A stretch of DNA of 64,000 nt from assembly GCA_016401345.1 (NCBI GenBank), contig JAEACG010000005.1, forward strand, positions 186,001-250,000, given 5' to 3'. Positions 34,635-44,594 of this stretch are shown here, piece after piece (position 1 is the first letter of the stretch; every line of letters starts with the position of its first letter). Both the position numbers and the translations under genes were made by a program. Source of the DNA: Fictibacillus nanhaiensis (GTDB taxonomy: Bacteria; Bacillota; Bacilli; Bacillales; Fictibacillaceae). Under the pieces are notes generated by a model. The model made no database searches, was not told the origin of the DNA, and worked only from the letters and a program-made list of their open reading frames with translations.

Positions 34635-36155
34635 TCATCCTTTTTTTCCAAGAACAGTTCTACGATATTCTGTAGGTGAAAGCGTAACCATTTTTTTGAA
34701 CACTTTGCTGAAATAGTTAGGTTCGTGATATCCAACCTCAAACGTGATTTCTTTTAAGCTTTTTTCTGGATCTGCCATCAGTTTCTTCGCCTTTTCAATC
34801 CTGCATTCTGTCAGAAAATCAATATAGTTGATTCCTAGTTTTTCTTTAAACATCTTACTGATATAGATAGGACTCATCCCCACTTTTCTTCCTAACGTCT
34901 CAAGAGAGATGTCTTCATGCGAATGCTTTACGATATATTGTTTAATCTGATGAATCGTATCCGCCTCAAGCTGTTCATAATGCTCTTCGTATGAAGTCCG
35001 CATCTGTTTTAATAAATGTTCTGATTCAAAACGAAGCTGACGGTAATCTTGAGATTGATAGGAAAAGAAAGGCGTTTCTGTCTCCACTCCCATCTCGCTC
35101 ATCACTCTTGCTGTGACCCAGAGCAATTCGAGAACACGCTGCTGCGTTTGGAGCAAATCCACCGCCTCATTTTCGCACCGTTTGATGAGATCCATTACAT
35201 TCTTATGAACTTCATTCCACTTTCCTAACCTAATCTCATCCAAGAACTGTTTTTCACGCTGCTTGGATTGAGGTCTGTCCTCTGTACTCCCAAGCACTGG
35301 AACATCATGATAAAAGCGATATTTAACAGGCAAGGAGGAATCCATCGTAGCAATAAGAGATTCTTGATAGGACTGCCGAACTTGATCTAAAGAATGACAC
35401 ACATTTCCGATTCCGATAAACCATCCATCATCTGAATTTACTTTTTGCAGTGAGAGAATATCTTTTGCAAGAGAAATGGCTTGAGAACGGAACGAACAGT
35501 CTGGTTTACGAAAAACGATAATAGGAAGCTGGTGGCCATACAATGCTCCAACCCACCCACTCGCCGATTTCCTAACCTTTTCTTTGATCAACGAATAAAG
35601 GTTTTCTCCCCCTTGTGGAAGTAGAATACTCATCACAAATGATTCATGAGTGGAAGAAATGTCGAGCATATCAACAAGCATATCCAGATGGACGTCATGT
35701 ACATGATCAAACAACAGCTGTGTGACAACATCTGTTTCCACGAGCGGTAACGTACTTTCCAAAACCTTGAGAGATCTGCGTTCTTCTGCAATTTCCATTA
35801 AGACTTTCCCGACCGTTTCCTCAATCTCGCTCACTCTGCTTGGCTTCAATAAATAATCCTTCACCCCTAGTTTGATCGCCTGACGAGCATAATCAAACAT
35901 ATCAAAAGCTGTAATCATCACAAATTTAATAAAAGGATCCGTGGATGTAATCTGCTGAATCGCTTCTAGTCCGTTCATTCCTGGCATCTGAATGTCCATC
36001 ATCACTAAGTCAGGCTTTAATTCCGCCGCAACTTGTACAGCGACCTTCCCATTTTTCGCTTCATGAATCTCGAGATTAGGAAATGCCTTCTGCAGAATCA
36101 CTTGTAGCCCTTCTCGTTCAATCTGCTCGTCATCAACGATCAAGAGTTTGAGCAT
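34635..36155 (-). CDS. YesN-type response regulator with AraC domain
   Basis: A 506-residue regulator. The receiver domain is at 1-120 (phosphoacceptor Asp54 in LVMMDIQMPG; KDYLLKPSR follows). A long middle region (130-400) links to an AraC-type double HTH (about 405-506: LGRKVGMSPIYISKMFKEKL, ITFEVGYHEPNYFSKVFKK). I start at the ATG for MLKLLIVDDE because GAGGGGG lies 10 nt upstream. It should activate the sugar importer operon once phosphorylated. Confidence 0.92.
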   Translation of the reverse strand: MLKLLIVDDEQIEREGLQVILQKAFPNLEIHEAKNGKVAVQVAAELKPDLVMMDIQMPGMNGLEAIQQITSTDPFIKFVMITAFDMFDYARQAIKLGVKDYLLKPSRVSEIEETVGKVLMEIAEERRSLKVLESTLPLVETDVVTQLLFDHVHDVHLDMLVDMLDISSTHESFVMSILLPQGGENLYSLIKEKVRKSASGWVGALYGHQLPIIVFRKPDCSFRSQAISLAKDILSLQKVNSDDGWFIGIGNVCHSLDQVRQSYQESLIATMDSSLPVKYRFYHDVPVLGSTEDRPQSKQREKQFLDEIRLGKWNEVHKNVMDLIKRCENEAVDLLQTQQRVLELLWVTARVMSEMGVETETPFFSYQSQDYRQLRFESEHLLKQMRTSYEEHYEQLEADTIHQIKQYIVKHSHEDISLETLGRKVGMSPIYISKMFKEKLGINYIDFLTECRIEKAKKLMADPEKSLKEITFEVGYHEPNYFSKVFKKMVTLSPTEYRRTVLGKKG

Positions 36156-37596
36156 GCTGTTCAATCCCCCTCGTCTTAGGAATTCTTATTAACACCTTCG
36201 TTCCTGCACCCATCTCACTTTGAATATCCATCAAGTTTTCCATACCATAAAAAAGTCGGAGCCGTTTCACAACATTCGTAAACCCTATACCTGTTGAAGC
36301 ACGATTCGTCTCGATCAGCTCACCGTTTAAGATCTGTCTCCTAATATTCTCAGGAATACCAGGGCCATCGTCCTCCACTTCAATCATCACCATGTTATCG
36401 TCATCTATGATTCGAAGCCAGATCTGTCCGCCATCTTCTCTTGGTTCAACTGCATAGATCACGGCGTTCTCAATTATGGGTTGCAGAGTCAAGCCAGGAA
36501 GTTGAACCTCTAAACAAGACTGATCAATATCGAGGTGCAACGTCAGCCGGTCAGTAAACCTTGCTTTTTGAATGTTCATATATTGCTGAATTACCATCAC
36601 TTCATCTTGAAGCGTAACGGATTTATCTAACCACTTTAAGTTGTATCTTAAAAGACCAGCCACACTTACAAGTAAATCACTCGTTTCTTCTGATCCTTCC
36701 AAGTAGGCCTTTTTTGAGAGCGTATTCAGCGTATTAAATAAAAAGTGCGGATTAATCTGGCTTTGTAGATTCTTAAGCTGACTCTCTTGCAACAGAAGCT
36801 TGTTTTGCTGCAATTCATGCTCAAGCTGCGCCTTCTGCTGTATTTCCTGAAACAGATTATTAATATTGATGCGCATTCGGTTAAAGGTTTGAGCAAGAAA
36901 TGAGATCTCATCATTCGATTCAACTTTGATCTCTTTATCAAACTTTCCCGCAGACAGCTCGTTCGCTGCACGTGTTAACTGCTGCACAGGTCTTGTGATA
37001 CTTAAACTAAACCAATACGTAATTACGAGCAACACAAGTGTGATGAGAAGCATCAGCCAGATTCCTAATTTCTTAAACTCTGCAGACTGATCGATGATAC
37101 CTCTATAAAATACGTCGTAAGTCCTTAGCTCTGTATCGATCAAGGTAAGGGTCATTTCTGAAATATATTTTGAGAGACGCGTCGCTTCGGTGAATTCTTT
37201 GTTTGAGGTCTCGGTGTCAGATTCTTCGTAGAACATAAGAGAGCGGTCTGTTGTTTCGATCAAACTATCAATAAGATTCATATAATTCATGAGTGCAAAT
37301 TCATTTTCAGAGTTTCTTAGCTTTCCGATTTCCCCTTTTGCCTCGTTAAGTTTTACTTTGCTTTGATTGAGTTTATCTACATTTTCTTCAGAGGGATCCA
37401 GCAAGAAATTATTGAGATCTGTCACCACTTGTTGACTGCTGCTTGTAACTTCATTCATGCTCAAGTATCGCTGCAGAATGTCATTGTATTGATTTTGCGT
37501 TTGTTGATTATAGTAGGTAAGCGCTATCCAAATAATAGCCATGATGATCAGAACGACTGATGCGAGCATCCATATTTTTTTCTGTATTCTGTTCAT
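36133..37596 (-). CDS. LytS/YesM-type sensor histidine kinase
   Basis: A 487-residue kinase. It has two membrane helices (about 8-28 and 178-198) around a helical extracytoplasmic domain, a HAMP domain (200-250), and the His-kinase domain with His284 in INPHFLFNTLN. The ATPase has EVEDDGPGIPENIRR and GIGFTNVVKRL. The start overlaps the sensor gene by 4 bp and the end overlaps the response-regulator frame by 23 bp. The anchored binding protein encoded just upstream probably passes the sugar signal to it. Confidence 0.93.
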   Translation of the reverse strand: MNRIQKKIWMLASVVLIIMAIIWIALTYYNQQTQNQYNDILQRYLSMNEVTSSSQQVVTDLNNFLLDPSEENVDKLNQSKVKLNEAKGEIGKLRNSENEFALMNYMNLIDSLIETTDRSLMFYEESDTETSNKEFTEATRLSKYISEMTLTLIDTELRTYDVFYRGIIDQSAEFKKLGIWLMLLITLVLLVITYWFSLSITRPVQQLTRAANELSAGKFDKEIKVESNDEISFLAQTFNRMRININNLFQEIQQKAQLEHELQQNKLLLQESQLKNLQSQINPHFLFNTLNTLSKKAYLEGSEETSDLLVSVAGLLRYNLKWLDKSVTLQDEVMVIQQYMNIQKARFTDRLTLHLDIDQSCLEVQLPGLTLQPIIENAVIYAVEPREDGGQIWLRIIDDDNMVMIEVEDDGPGIPENIRRQILNGELIETNRASTGIGFTNVVKRLRLFYGMENLMDIQSEMGAGTKVLIRIPKTRGIEQHAQTLDR

Positions 37597-38570
37597 CTCT
37601 CATCCATCGCCTTTATCATTCGAATTTCACTAGAATAACCATCCGCATCAAGAGGAACGGTTTCGTTCTTCAGCCACTGCATCAAAACATCTACACTTTT
37701 TCTTCCCATCATCTCCGGTGACTGCTCAATCACACCATCCAACTTCTTTTGTTTAAGTAATGTGATCGATTCAGATCCATCATCAAAAGAATAAATAAAA
37801 TAGGGTTCTACTTGTCCGCGTCTACCAATCTCCTGAATCATGGCCCCAGCCGTATTAGCGTTCACGGCAATAAAGCCGTCCGCCTCGGGATACTGATTCA
37901 AAAGGTCTCTTGTTTTTGCAATAACTTGCTCTCTCGTCTCAGGTGTTTCTGCATAAACCGTCTTTACGTTAGGAAAGCTTTGAAGCACTTCTTTAATGCC
38001 TGAAAGCCGCTCTTCCTGATAATACTCCTTTTGGCTATCGCTTAATAAAATCACTTGCCCTTCTTGCCCCATGTCAGACAACATGAGTTTAGCGATCATC
38101 ATTCCAGCTAAGTGCTGATTAGAACCTACGTATGTTTTTCGGAGGCTTTCTGCTTTAGGTACGTCATTACCTACCGTAATAATAGGAATGCCATAAAACG
38201 CCGCTTTAACCTTCGTCAATTCTTTAAAACGATCTGTATCAAGTCCCTGTACAATAATGCCGTCTACTTTTGACTGAATAGCAATCTCAAGCTTCTTCAA
38301 AAAATCATCCTGGTTCTTGCCGTAGCTTCCCCATACTTCAAGACTTGCTCCACTTTTTTGAGCTTGTTGTTCCGCACCTTTTCCAACCTTATCCCAGAAA
38401 GGCGTATCTAACTCTTGAGTAATAAGAACAATACGAAAACGATCTTCTTTATGAGAAGAAGCTACAGGTAGTTTCCAATCAGATTGAAACGCTTTTTGTG
38501 CCGTTATAAACGTTAAATAACTGAGGAAGATACATATGAAACTTAGAACGATTATCCCAGCTTTGCGCAA
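37593..38570 (-). CDS. membrane-anchored sugar-binding sensor protein (RbsB-like)
   Basis: A 325-residue periplasmic-binding-fold protein (LITQELDTPFWDKVGKG, KVDGIIVQGLDTDRF, PIITVGNDVP). It has an uncleaved N-terminal helix and no lipobox, so it stays anchored next to the kinase. The start is TTG with AAGGGG about 9 nt upstream. The arrangement binding protein-kinase-regulator is the XylFII-LytS-YesN type described in clostridia, where the complex senses xylose and activates xylFGH. The ligand here is not known. Confidence 0.9.
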   Translation of the reverse strand: MRKAGIIVLSFICIFLSYLTFITAQKAFQSDWKLPVASSHKEDRFRIVLITQELDTPFWDKVGKGAEQQAQKSGASLEVWGSYGKNQDDFLKKLEIAIQSKVDGIIVQGLDTDRFKELTKVKAAFYGIPIITVGNDVPKAESLRKTYVGSNQHLAGMMIAKLMLSDMGQEGQVILLSDSQKEYYQEERLSGIKEVLQSFPNVKTVYAETPETREQVIAKTRDLLNQYPEADGFIAVNANTAGAMIQEIGRRGQVEPYFIYSFDDGSESITLLKQKKLDGVIEQSPEMMGRKSVDVLMQWLKNETVPLDADGYSSEIRMIKAMDER

Positions 38571-38630
38571 GTGAAGTATCCCCTTTTTTTCCGATAATTT
38601 ACTAATCTTATTTTATCATAAGATACTTGA

Positions 38631-38644
38631 TGCAAACGCTTACC
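38631..38644 (-). promoter_or_regulatory. cre-like site before the sensor operon
   Basis: TGCAAACGCTTACC matches the CcpA consensus except at two flanking positions. It lies about 61 bp upstream of the TTG start, in the promoter region. Confidence 0.55.
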
Positions 38645-38684
38645 TGTTTTCCAATTATAGGTAAATGCTAAACGTATAAGAGTT

Positions 38685-38725
38685 AAAAAAGTGAAGACAT
38701 CTTTTATCACGATGTCTCCACTTTT
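38685..38725 (-). terminator. terminator of the sugar importer operon
   Basis: A 15-bp stem with one mismatch (38687-38701 with 38711-38725) is followed on the minus strand by T-rich DNA. It isolates the importer operon from the sensor operon. Confidence 0.88.
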
Positions 38726-38746
38726 AACGAACTACGAGTTTAAGTT

Positions 38747-39922
38747 TTATCCTCTCTTTTTACGTGTCATCACATCAAACAATACTGCTGCAACTAACAC
38801 TCCACCTCTAATCATGTACTGCATGGATACCCCAACCCCAAGAAGGTTCATCCCGCTTGATAAGGAAGCCATAACAATGGCACCGATGATGGCACCCGTT
38901 ACTTTTCCGACACCACCGGCTGACGATACACCACCCACGTATGCTGCTGCAATCGCATCAAGCTCAAAAAGCGTTCCTGCTGTTGTTGTAGCCGATTGAA
39001 GACGCGAAGTAAAAAGAATACCAGAAAGTGCAGCAAGCATTCCCATAGAACCAAACACCATGTACGTAATTTTATTTACATTGATTCCGCTGAGATGTGC
39101 AGCTTCTGGGTTACTTCCTACTGCGTAAATGTGACGGCCAAGCACCGTTTTCGTCGTTAAGAAATGATACGCTACAACGACAAGAAGCATAATAACAACG
39201 GTCCAAGAAAAGCCGTTATAACCTGCTAGGATCCAAGTTACATAGGCGATAATCGCTGAAACAAAAATGAGTTTAAACGTAAATATCCCTTTAGATACAA
39301 CGTCGAACTGATATTTAATCTTGTTCCGACGAGTAGAGATCTCGCTATAAATGTACAGTAATATCGATAGTAGACCTAGAATTAAAGATAAAAGATGCAA
39401 GCCGTTTACGATCATAAGAGAAGGAATAAATCCGTTGCCGATCGCGTTGAACGCATCGTCTTTGATAATAATTGTTCCTGTTTTTTCCGTTACTTGTAAA
39501 AGCGCACCGCGGAAAATCAACATTCCGGCAAGCGTAGCTACGAACGAAGGGATTGCATATTTGGCGATCAACAAACCGTTAAACAGACCAATAACGATTC
39601 CAAGCACCAGAATCACCGGTATTGTCACATAGATAGGCAGCCCCATCTTTGTTAAAAGAATGGCCGCGATCGCACCAAGAAATCCTGCTGCGAACCCGAC
39701 AGATAGATCGATATGACGAATAACGATAACAAGTGTCATTCCTACTGCGAGTACAGCGATATAACCAGTAGAATCTAATAGATTACTAATATTACGTGAT
39801 GACATGAACAGCCCATCCGTCATGATGGAGAAGGTAAGCATAATCACAAACAAAGCGATATACATCCCATAATCACGGATATTCTCTTTCACTAACATTC
39901 TTGCTTCTTTAATAAATCCCAT
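38747..39922 (-). CDS. sugar ABC transporter permease (XylH/GguB type)
   Basis: A 391-residue permease with about 10 hydrophobic segments. It has the family wording LLDSTGYIAVLAVGMTLVIV and GRHIYAVGSNPEAAHLSGI (permease loop). It resembles XylH and GguB, the multiple-monosaccharide permeases. It lies 12 bp after the ATPase gene with GGGGG at its site. Confidence 0.92.
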   Translation of the reverse strand: MGFIKEARMLVKENIRDYGMYIALFVIMLTFSIMTDGLFMSSRNISNLLDSTGYIAVLAVGMTLVIVIRHIDLSVGFAAGFLGAIAAILLTKMGLPIYVTIPVILVLGIVIGLFNGLLIAKYAIPSFVATLAGMLIFRGALLQVTEKTGTIIIKDDAFNAIGNGFIPSLMIVNGLHLLSLILGLLSILLYIYSEISTRRNKIKYQFDVVSKGIFTFKLIFVSAIIAYVTWILAGYNGFSWTVVIMLLVVVAYHFLTTKTVLGRHIYAVGSNPEAAHLSGINVNKITYMVFGSMGMLAALSGILFTSRLQSATTTAGTLFELDAIAAAYVGGVSSAGGVGKVTGAIIGAIVMASLSSGMNLLGVGVSMQYMIRGGVLVAAVLFDVMTRKKRG

Positions 39923-39933
39923 GTGTTAACCCC

Positions 39934-41454
39934 CTATTGCGTTGCAAGCTGCATGATGTTTTCTTGATTGGCTTCTTCAATCGGCAGCTCGCCTTTCATT
40001 CTTCCTTCAGCCATGACGTAGACACGATCACTCATTCCCAGCACTTCACCAAGTTCAGAAGAAATCATGATAATACTCATACCCTCGCTGATTAATTGGT
40101 TCATAATCGTATAGATCTCAAATTTGGCACCTACATCGATACCACGAGTAGGCTCATCCAAAATCAATATCTTTGGCCCAACGAACAGCCACTTTCCGAG
40201 TGATACCTTCTGCTGATTTCCTCCACTCAAGTTACCGACCGTTTGCTCTAGTGAGGATGCTTTAATATACATGGACCTCTTGTATTCTGTTGCTCTTTTT
40301 ACCTCTTCATTCTCGTTGATGATGCCCTTATCAGCGACTTCGTTAAGATTTGCCGCCGTTATGTTGTTCTTAATATCTTGAATGAGAAACAGCCCGTCAC
40401 CTTTTCGGTCTTCTGTGACATAAGCGATGCCTGACTTAATCGCGTCACTCGTGTGCTTGAACGTTTTTTCCACACCTAAGACTTTTAGGTGACCTTCTAG
40501 TTTGTAATTTTTCGGATTTCCAAACACACTTAGTGCAAGTTCTGTTCGTCCTGAGCCCATAAGCCCAGCGATTCCGACGATTTCCCCTTTTTTCACATGA
40601 AAGTCGATGTCTCTTAACACATGTCTGCCAAGCTCGGTACTATAAGCAGACCAATCATTCAGCTCGAGTATTGTTTCACCGATCTTTTTATCTGGTCTCT
40701 TCGGATAAATATCATCAATATCCCGTCCGACCATATTTTTAATGATCATGTTCTCTGATATTTCTCCTTTAGAAGCATCGAGCGTACAGATTGTTTTGCC
40801 ATCACGCAGGACCGTCGCTTGATCAGCAATCGATATGACTTCTTTTAGCTTGTGTGAAATCATAATACTCGTGATGCCCTGTTTCTTAAGCTCACCTAGG
40901 AGTTTTAAAAGATTCTCACTGTCATCTTCATTCAGTGCGGCGGTCGGTTCATCTAAAATTAGCAGCTTAACGTCCTTACTTAGCGCTTTGGCGATCTCGA
41001 CCAACTGCTGCTTTCCTACACTCAAGTCTTTTACGAGTGTTTCAGGATTCACGTCAAGCCCCACCCGTTTCAGCATTTTCTTTGCTTCAGCAATCGTCTG
41101 ATTCCAGTCCACCAAGTTTCCGCGTTTAACTTCGTTTCCAACAAAAATATTTTCATAAACCGTGAGATCCGGAAATAAAGCTAACTCCTGATAGATGATA
41201 ACGATGCCGGTTTGAACACTGTCACTAATCTTATTGAACTGCTGAACACTTTCTTCAAACACGATGTCTCCTTCATACGTTCCATAAGGATAAACCCCAC
41301 TTAGCACTTTCATCAGCGTGGATTTCCCTGCTCCGTTCTCCCCGATCAAACAGTGTATCTCGCCTTTTCTTACTTTAAAATTTACATTGCTGAGCGCTTT
41401 CACTCCGGTAAACGATTTGGAGATCTCGTTCATCTCCAAAATATATCCGCTCAT
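39934..41454 (-). CDS. sugar ABC transporter ATPase (XylG/GguA type)
   Basis: A 506-residue tandem ATPase. The first half has Walker A GENGAGKST, signature DLSVGKQQLVEIAKAL and LLILDEPTAAL. The second has a degenerate Walker A (GLMGSGRTE) and signature NLSGGNQQKVSLGKWL, as is normal for the CUT2 class. I start at the second of two adjacent ATGs, 6 nt after GGAGGG; the longer frame gives no site. It pairs with the XylH-like permease. Confidence 0.93.
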   Translation of the reverse strand: MSGYILEMNEISKSFTGVKALSNVNFKVRKGEIHCLIGENGAGKSTLMKVLSGVYPYGTYEGDIVFEESVQQFNKISDSVQTGIVIIYQELALFPDLTVYENIFVGNEVKRGNLVDWNQTIAEAKKMLKRVGLDVNPETLVKDLSVGKQQLVEIAKALSKDVKLLILDEPTAALNEDDSENLLKLLGELKKQGITSIMISHKLKEVISIADQATVLRDGKTICTLDASKGEISENMIIKNMVGRDIDDIYPKRPDKKIGETILELNDWSAYSTELGRHVLRDIDFHVKKGEIVGIAGLMGSGRTELALSVFGNPKNYKLEGHLKVLGVEKTFKHTSDAIKSGIAYVTEDRKGDGLFLIQDIKNNITAANLNEVADKGIINENEEVKRATEYKRSMYIKASSLEQTVGNLSGGNQQKVSLGKWLFVGPKILILDEPTRGIDVGAKFEIYTIMNQLISEGMSIIMISSELGEVLGMSDRVYVMAEGRMKGELPIEEANQENIMQLATQ

Positions 41455-41497
41455 CATGATCCCTCCAATTAGCCACTCCACAGTCTTCATTGTGAAA

Positions 41498-41528
41498 AAT
41501 AGTGATAGACGTAGAATCTATCACTATT
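41498..41528 (-). terminator. intercistronic hairpin after binding-protein gene
   Basis: A perfect 12-bp stem (41498-41509 with 41517-41528) is followed by TTT on the minus strand. Between the binding-protein and ATPase genes it probably acts as a partial terminator or mRNA stabiliser that keeps the binding protein in excess. Confidence 0.6.
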
Positions 41529-41546
41529 TCTCGTCCTGCTATTTTC

Positions 41547-42647
41547 TTATTCAAGCCCTGTAAAATCGTCGGCTTTATAATAATCAGAATCAATTAGTTC
41601 TTTCTTAACGTTGTCTTTGTTTACAACGATTACGTTCGTTTGTTTTGCTTTTACTTCCACGTTTCCATTGTCGTATGAACCTGTTGTTTCTGGCTTCTTC
41701 TCATCAAGGATCTCAACTGCCATTCCCATTGCATCCTTAACAAGTGTACGAACATCCTTAAATACAGTCATCGATTGTTTGCCATCAATCACATATTGGA
41801 TAGAAGCTTTTTCTGCATCCTGTCCTGTTACGAGGTAGCTAGAAACCGCGCTGTCTGATCCAAATACATCTGCGATCGAACGAGCTGTTCCATCGTTTGG
41901 AGCTAGAATCGCAACATCACCTTTCAAGTCTGCCTTAGCAGCCGTCAAATGTGTTTGCGCTTTGTTCTTCGCTTCGTTTGCGTCCCAGTTCGTTGTTACT
42001 TGGCCGATGATCTTGCTCAGCTCATCGCGAGAAAGTTCAGCTTTATCTTTTAAAGCTTCAGCTTCACTAGAGTTAGCGATCTTGAATGTGCCGTCAGCAA
42101 TCTTAGGTTGAAGTACTTTCCAAGCTCCTTCAAAGAATAAGAATGCATTGTTATCAGAAGCCGCTCCAGCATAAAGGTAAAGCGGAGTGTTAGATCCTTT
42201 AGCGTTGTCGATCAAGTATTGACCTTGTGCAGCACCCACTGCCAAGCTGTCAAACGTTACATAATAATCAACCGCATCCGTATTCGTGATCAAACGGTCA
42301 TACGCAATAACCGTGATGTCATCTTTTTTTGCTGCTTCTACTGCCGCAGCTGCTGCATCACCGTCTTGTGGACAGATGATAAGAACATCGATTCCTTTGT
42401 TGATCAATGTTTCAACGTTTTCTTTTTCTTTTGCAGAAGATCCTTGGCTGAACAGAATCTCAGTCGTGTAATCCGTTCCTTTTAAAGCATCCTTAAATCT
42501 TTGCTCGTCCTGCACCCATCTAGGCTCATCTTTCGTAGGTAAGACGATACCCACGCTTACCTCACTATTGCTGTCACTGCAACCAGCTGCAACAAGCATA
42601 AGCATGACAACAGCAAGCATCAGAGATAGTAATTTACTTTTCTTCAT
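41547..42647 (-). CDS. sugar-binding lipoprotein of importer (XylF/ChvE type)
   Basis: A 366-residue lipoprotein (LMLVAAGC, Cys23) of the CUT2 binding family: VSVGIVLPTKDEPRWVQDEQ, VIAYDRLITNTDAVDYYV and DNNAFLFFEGAW. It should carry xylose, arabinose or galactose-type sugars to the permease. First gene of the importer operon. A cre-like site lies 61-74 bp upstream of the start. Confidence 0.92.
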   Translation of the reverse strand: MKKSKLLSLMLAVVMLMLVAAGCSDSNSEVSVGIVLPTKDEPRWVQDEQRFKDALKGTDYTTEILFSQGSSAKEKENVETLINKGIDVLIICPQDGDAAAAAVEAAKKDDITVIAYDRLITNTDAVDYYVTFDSLAVGAAQGQYLIDNAKGSNTPLYLYAGAASDNNAFLFFEGAWKVLQPKIADGTFKIANSSEAEALKDKAELSRDELSKIIGQVTTNWDANEAKNKAQTHLTAAKADLKGDVAILAPNDGTARSIADVFGSDSAVSSYLVTGQDAEKASIQYVIDGKQSMTVFKDVRTLVKDAMGMAVEILDEKKPETTGSYDNGNVEVKAKQTNVIVVNKDNVKKELIDSDYYKADDFTGLE

Positions 42648-42707
42648 TATCAGTTCCCCCTTTAAAGAGTACTTACAAGGTAATTATAGCTACGAAAAAA
42701 GAAGGTT

Positions 42708-42721
42708 TGAAAGCGCTATCA
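42708..42721 (-). promoter_or_regulatory. cre site (CcpA) at sugar importer
   Basis: TGAAAGCGCTATCA fully fits the CcpA consensus TGWAARCGYTWNCW. It lies 61 bp upstream of the binding-protein start, so the importer should be glucose-repressed. Confidence 0.75.
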
Positions 42722-42779
42722 TTAGCACTTTATTAATATCGTCTGTATTTTTTTAACTAAGGGGTTTTTTTACAGCCGC

Positions 42780-42814
42780 AAAAAAAGACAACGCCAATAT
42801 ACTAGCGTTGTCTT
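42780..42814 (-). terminator. intrinsic terminator after VOC gene
   Basis: A perfect 10-bp stem (42785-42794 with 42805-42814) is followed on the minus strand by seven T, 12 bp after the VOC stop. Confidence 0.88.
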
Positions 42815-42826
42815 CACCATTATTAT

Positions 42827-43222
42827 CTATTTCGCATTCTCATCAGGCTGATGAATGCCGAAAATATTGCCTTCTGTATCTATGTAGTATCCTTGCCAAG
42901 CCATTCCTGGCAGCGCGTACTTCGGCATCGCTACTTTTCCGCCTTGCTCTAAAATCTTGGCTTCTGTTTCATCATAGCTTTCAACACCCATCGTACATGC
43001 ATATCCATTTAATGCTTGGTTCGGTTCAGGCGGCGGGCTCTGTCTTTGCATCAAAGCACCATTGATCCCCATTTCTTTGTCGTCCCCAGTCACTGCACCG
43101 TAATATGGCATTCCGGCAAATTCACTCCAATCTTGAAATGACCAGCCAAACACCTCACCGTAAAACTTCATTGCCCGCTCCATGTCATCCACATGAATTT
43201 CAAAATGCACTAATCTTCCCAT
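42827..43222 (-). CDS. VOC-family (glyoxalase-like) protein
   Basis: A 131-residue vicinal oxygen chelate protein. HFEIHVDDMERAMKFYGEVF at the start and YYIDTEGNIFGIHQPDE near the end are the two beta-alpha-beta halves, with likely metal ligands in these motifs. Activity is not defined: this group includes lyases, antibiotic-binding proteins and isomerases. AGGAGG lies 7 nt before the ATG. Single-gene unit. Confidence 0.87.
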   Translation of the reverse strand: MGRLVHFEIHVDDMERAMKFYGEVFGWSFQDWSEFAGMPYYGAVTGDDKEMGINGALMQRQSPPPEPNQALNGYACTMGVESYDETEAKILEQGGKVAMPKYALPGMAWQGYYIDTEGNIFGIHQPDENAK

Positions 43223-43311
43223 GAGTAACCTCCTGATTTTTTTATAATAAAACCACTTAAGTCATTCCATACACATAATAGTAATTCCTTTAAACGAGAA
43301 AATACGGCAAC

Positions 43312-43350
43312 AAAAAGGCACCTTCAACGCTAAACAACGTCTCAGGTGCC
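43312..43350 (-). terminator. intrinsic terminator after sstT
   Basis: GGCACCT (43317-43323) pairs with AGGTGCC (43344-43350), with a second inner helix, and is followed by five T on the minus strand. Confidence 0.78.
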
Positions 43351-43355
43351 ATCTA

Positions 43356-44594
43356 TTATGCTGCTTTTTGAATATTAATTTCTTTTCCTTCTTTACGCCA
43401 CTCTTTGTACTCAGCAGCCGCTGTAAAAAGTACGTCTGTTGATGAATTTAGAGCTGTTTCAAAAGAATCTTGTAAAACACCGATGATAAAGCCGACACCA
43501 ACTACTTGCATCGCCACATCACCTGGGATGCCGAACAGACTACACGCTAGAGGGATCAATAATAACGATCCACCAGCAACCCCTGAAGCGCCACACGCGC
43601 ACACAGCGGATAAAACACTTAGAAGAATAGCTGTTCCGAGATCAACCTGAATGTTTAGTGTATGAACCGCGGCAAGCGTTAAAACAGAAATCGTAACCGC
43701 AGCACCTGCCATATTGATCGTCGCCCCTAATGGGATGGATACAGAATAATTATCCTTGTCCAAACCAAGCTTCTCACATAACTTCATGTTAACAGGAATA
43801 TTGGAAGCAGAGCTACGTGTGAAGAATGCTGTTATTCCACTTTCTTTCAAGCATTTGAAAACAAGCGGATAAGGATTTTGTCTGATTGCTGCGAAAACAA
43901 TAAGTGGATTCACAATCAAGGCAACAAATAACATACAACCAATTAAAAGTCCTAACAACTTGCTATAACCCAATAATGATTCAATACCGTTTGACGTAAT
44001 TGATTCAACGACTAGTCCCATGATTCCCAGAGGTGCTAACTTAATGACCCATGTTACCAATTTAGCTACAGCGTCCGAAACGTTTGAAATCATCGTTTTT
44101 GTCGTTTCCTGTGCACTTCTTAAAGCAAGTCCTAAAAGCACTGCCCATGCCAGGATACCGATATAATTCGCGTTAACCAAAGCGTTGAATGGATTATCAA
44201 CAACGTTCATCAGCAGCGTTTTTAGTACTTCAGCAACACCACCCGGAGGGGTAACCCCTTCAGCTCCCTTACCAAGAGTCAGACCTACAGGGAAGATAAA
44301 ACTTGCAATAACAGCTGTTAATCCAGCTAAGAATGTACCTATAAGATAAAATAAAATAATGGCTTTCATGTTCGTCTGATGGCCCGCTTTATGTTGCGCG
44401 ATCGCCGACATAACCAAGAATAATACTAATACAGGTGCGATTGCTTTTAGTGCACCTACAAATAAAGTGCCAAAAATAATAACAGGTTTTGCTGCTTGCG
44501 GAATCGTTACAGCTAGGATAATACCAACAATCAATCCTATAATGATCTGTTTAACAAGACTTAACTGATTCCACTTTTTCAGTATACGTTTCAT
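43356..44594 (-). CDS. sstT: serine/threonine transporter SstT
   Basis: A 412-residue Na+-coupled symporter of the DAACS family; eight or nine hydrophobic segments and the two re-entrant loops. [21 protein letters not shown] and [17 protein letters not shown] match SstT closely. It imports L-serine and L-threonine. I start at MKRILKK because GGTGA lies about 8 nt upstream; the frame is open five codons further with weak support. The promoter region upstream has no T-box that I can see. Confidence 0.9.
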   Translation of the reverse strand: MKRILKKWNQLSLVKQIIIGLIVGIILAVTIPQAAKPVIIFGTLFVGALKAIAPVLVLFLVMSAIAQHKAGHQTNMKAIILFYLIGTFLAGLTAVIASFIFPVGLTLGKGAEGVTPPGGVAEVLKTLLMNVVDNPFNALVNANYIGILAWAVLLGLALRSAQETTKTMISNVSDAVAKLVTWVIKLAPLGIMGLVVESITSNGIESLLGYSKLLGLLIGCMLFVALIVNPLIVFAAIRQNPYPLVFKCLKESGITAFFTRSSASNIPVNMKLCEKLGLDKDNYSVSIPLGATINMAGAAVTISVLTLAAVHTLNIQVDLGTAILLSVLSAVCACGASGVAGGSLLLIPLACSLFGIPGDVAMQVVGVGFIIGVLQDSFETALNSSTDVLFTAAAEYKEWRKEGKEINIQKAA

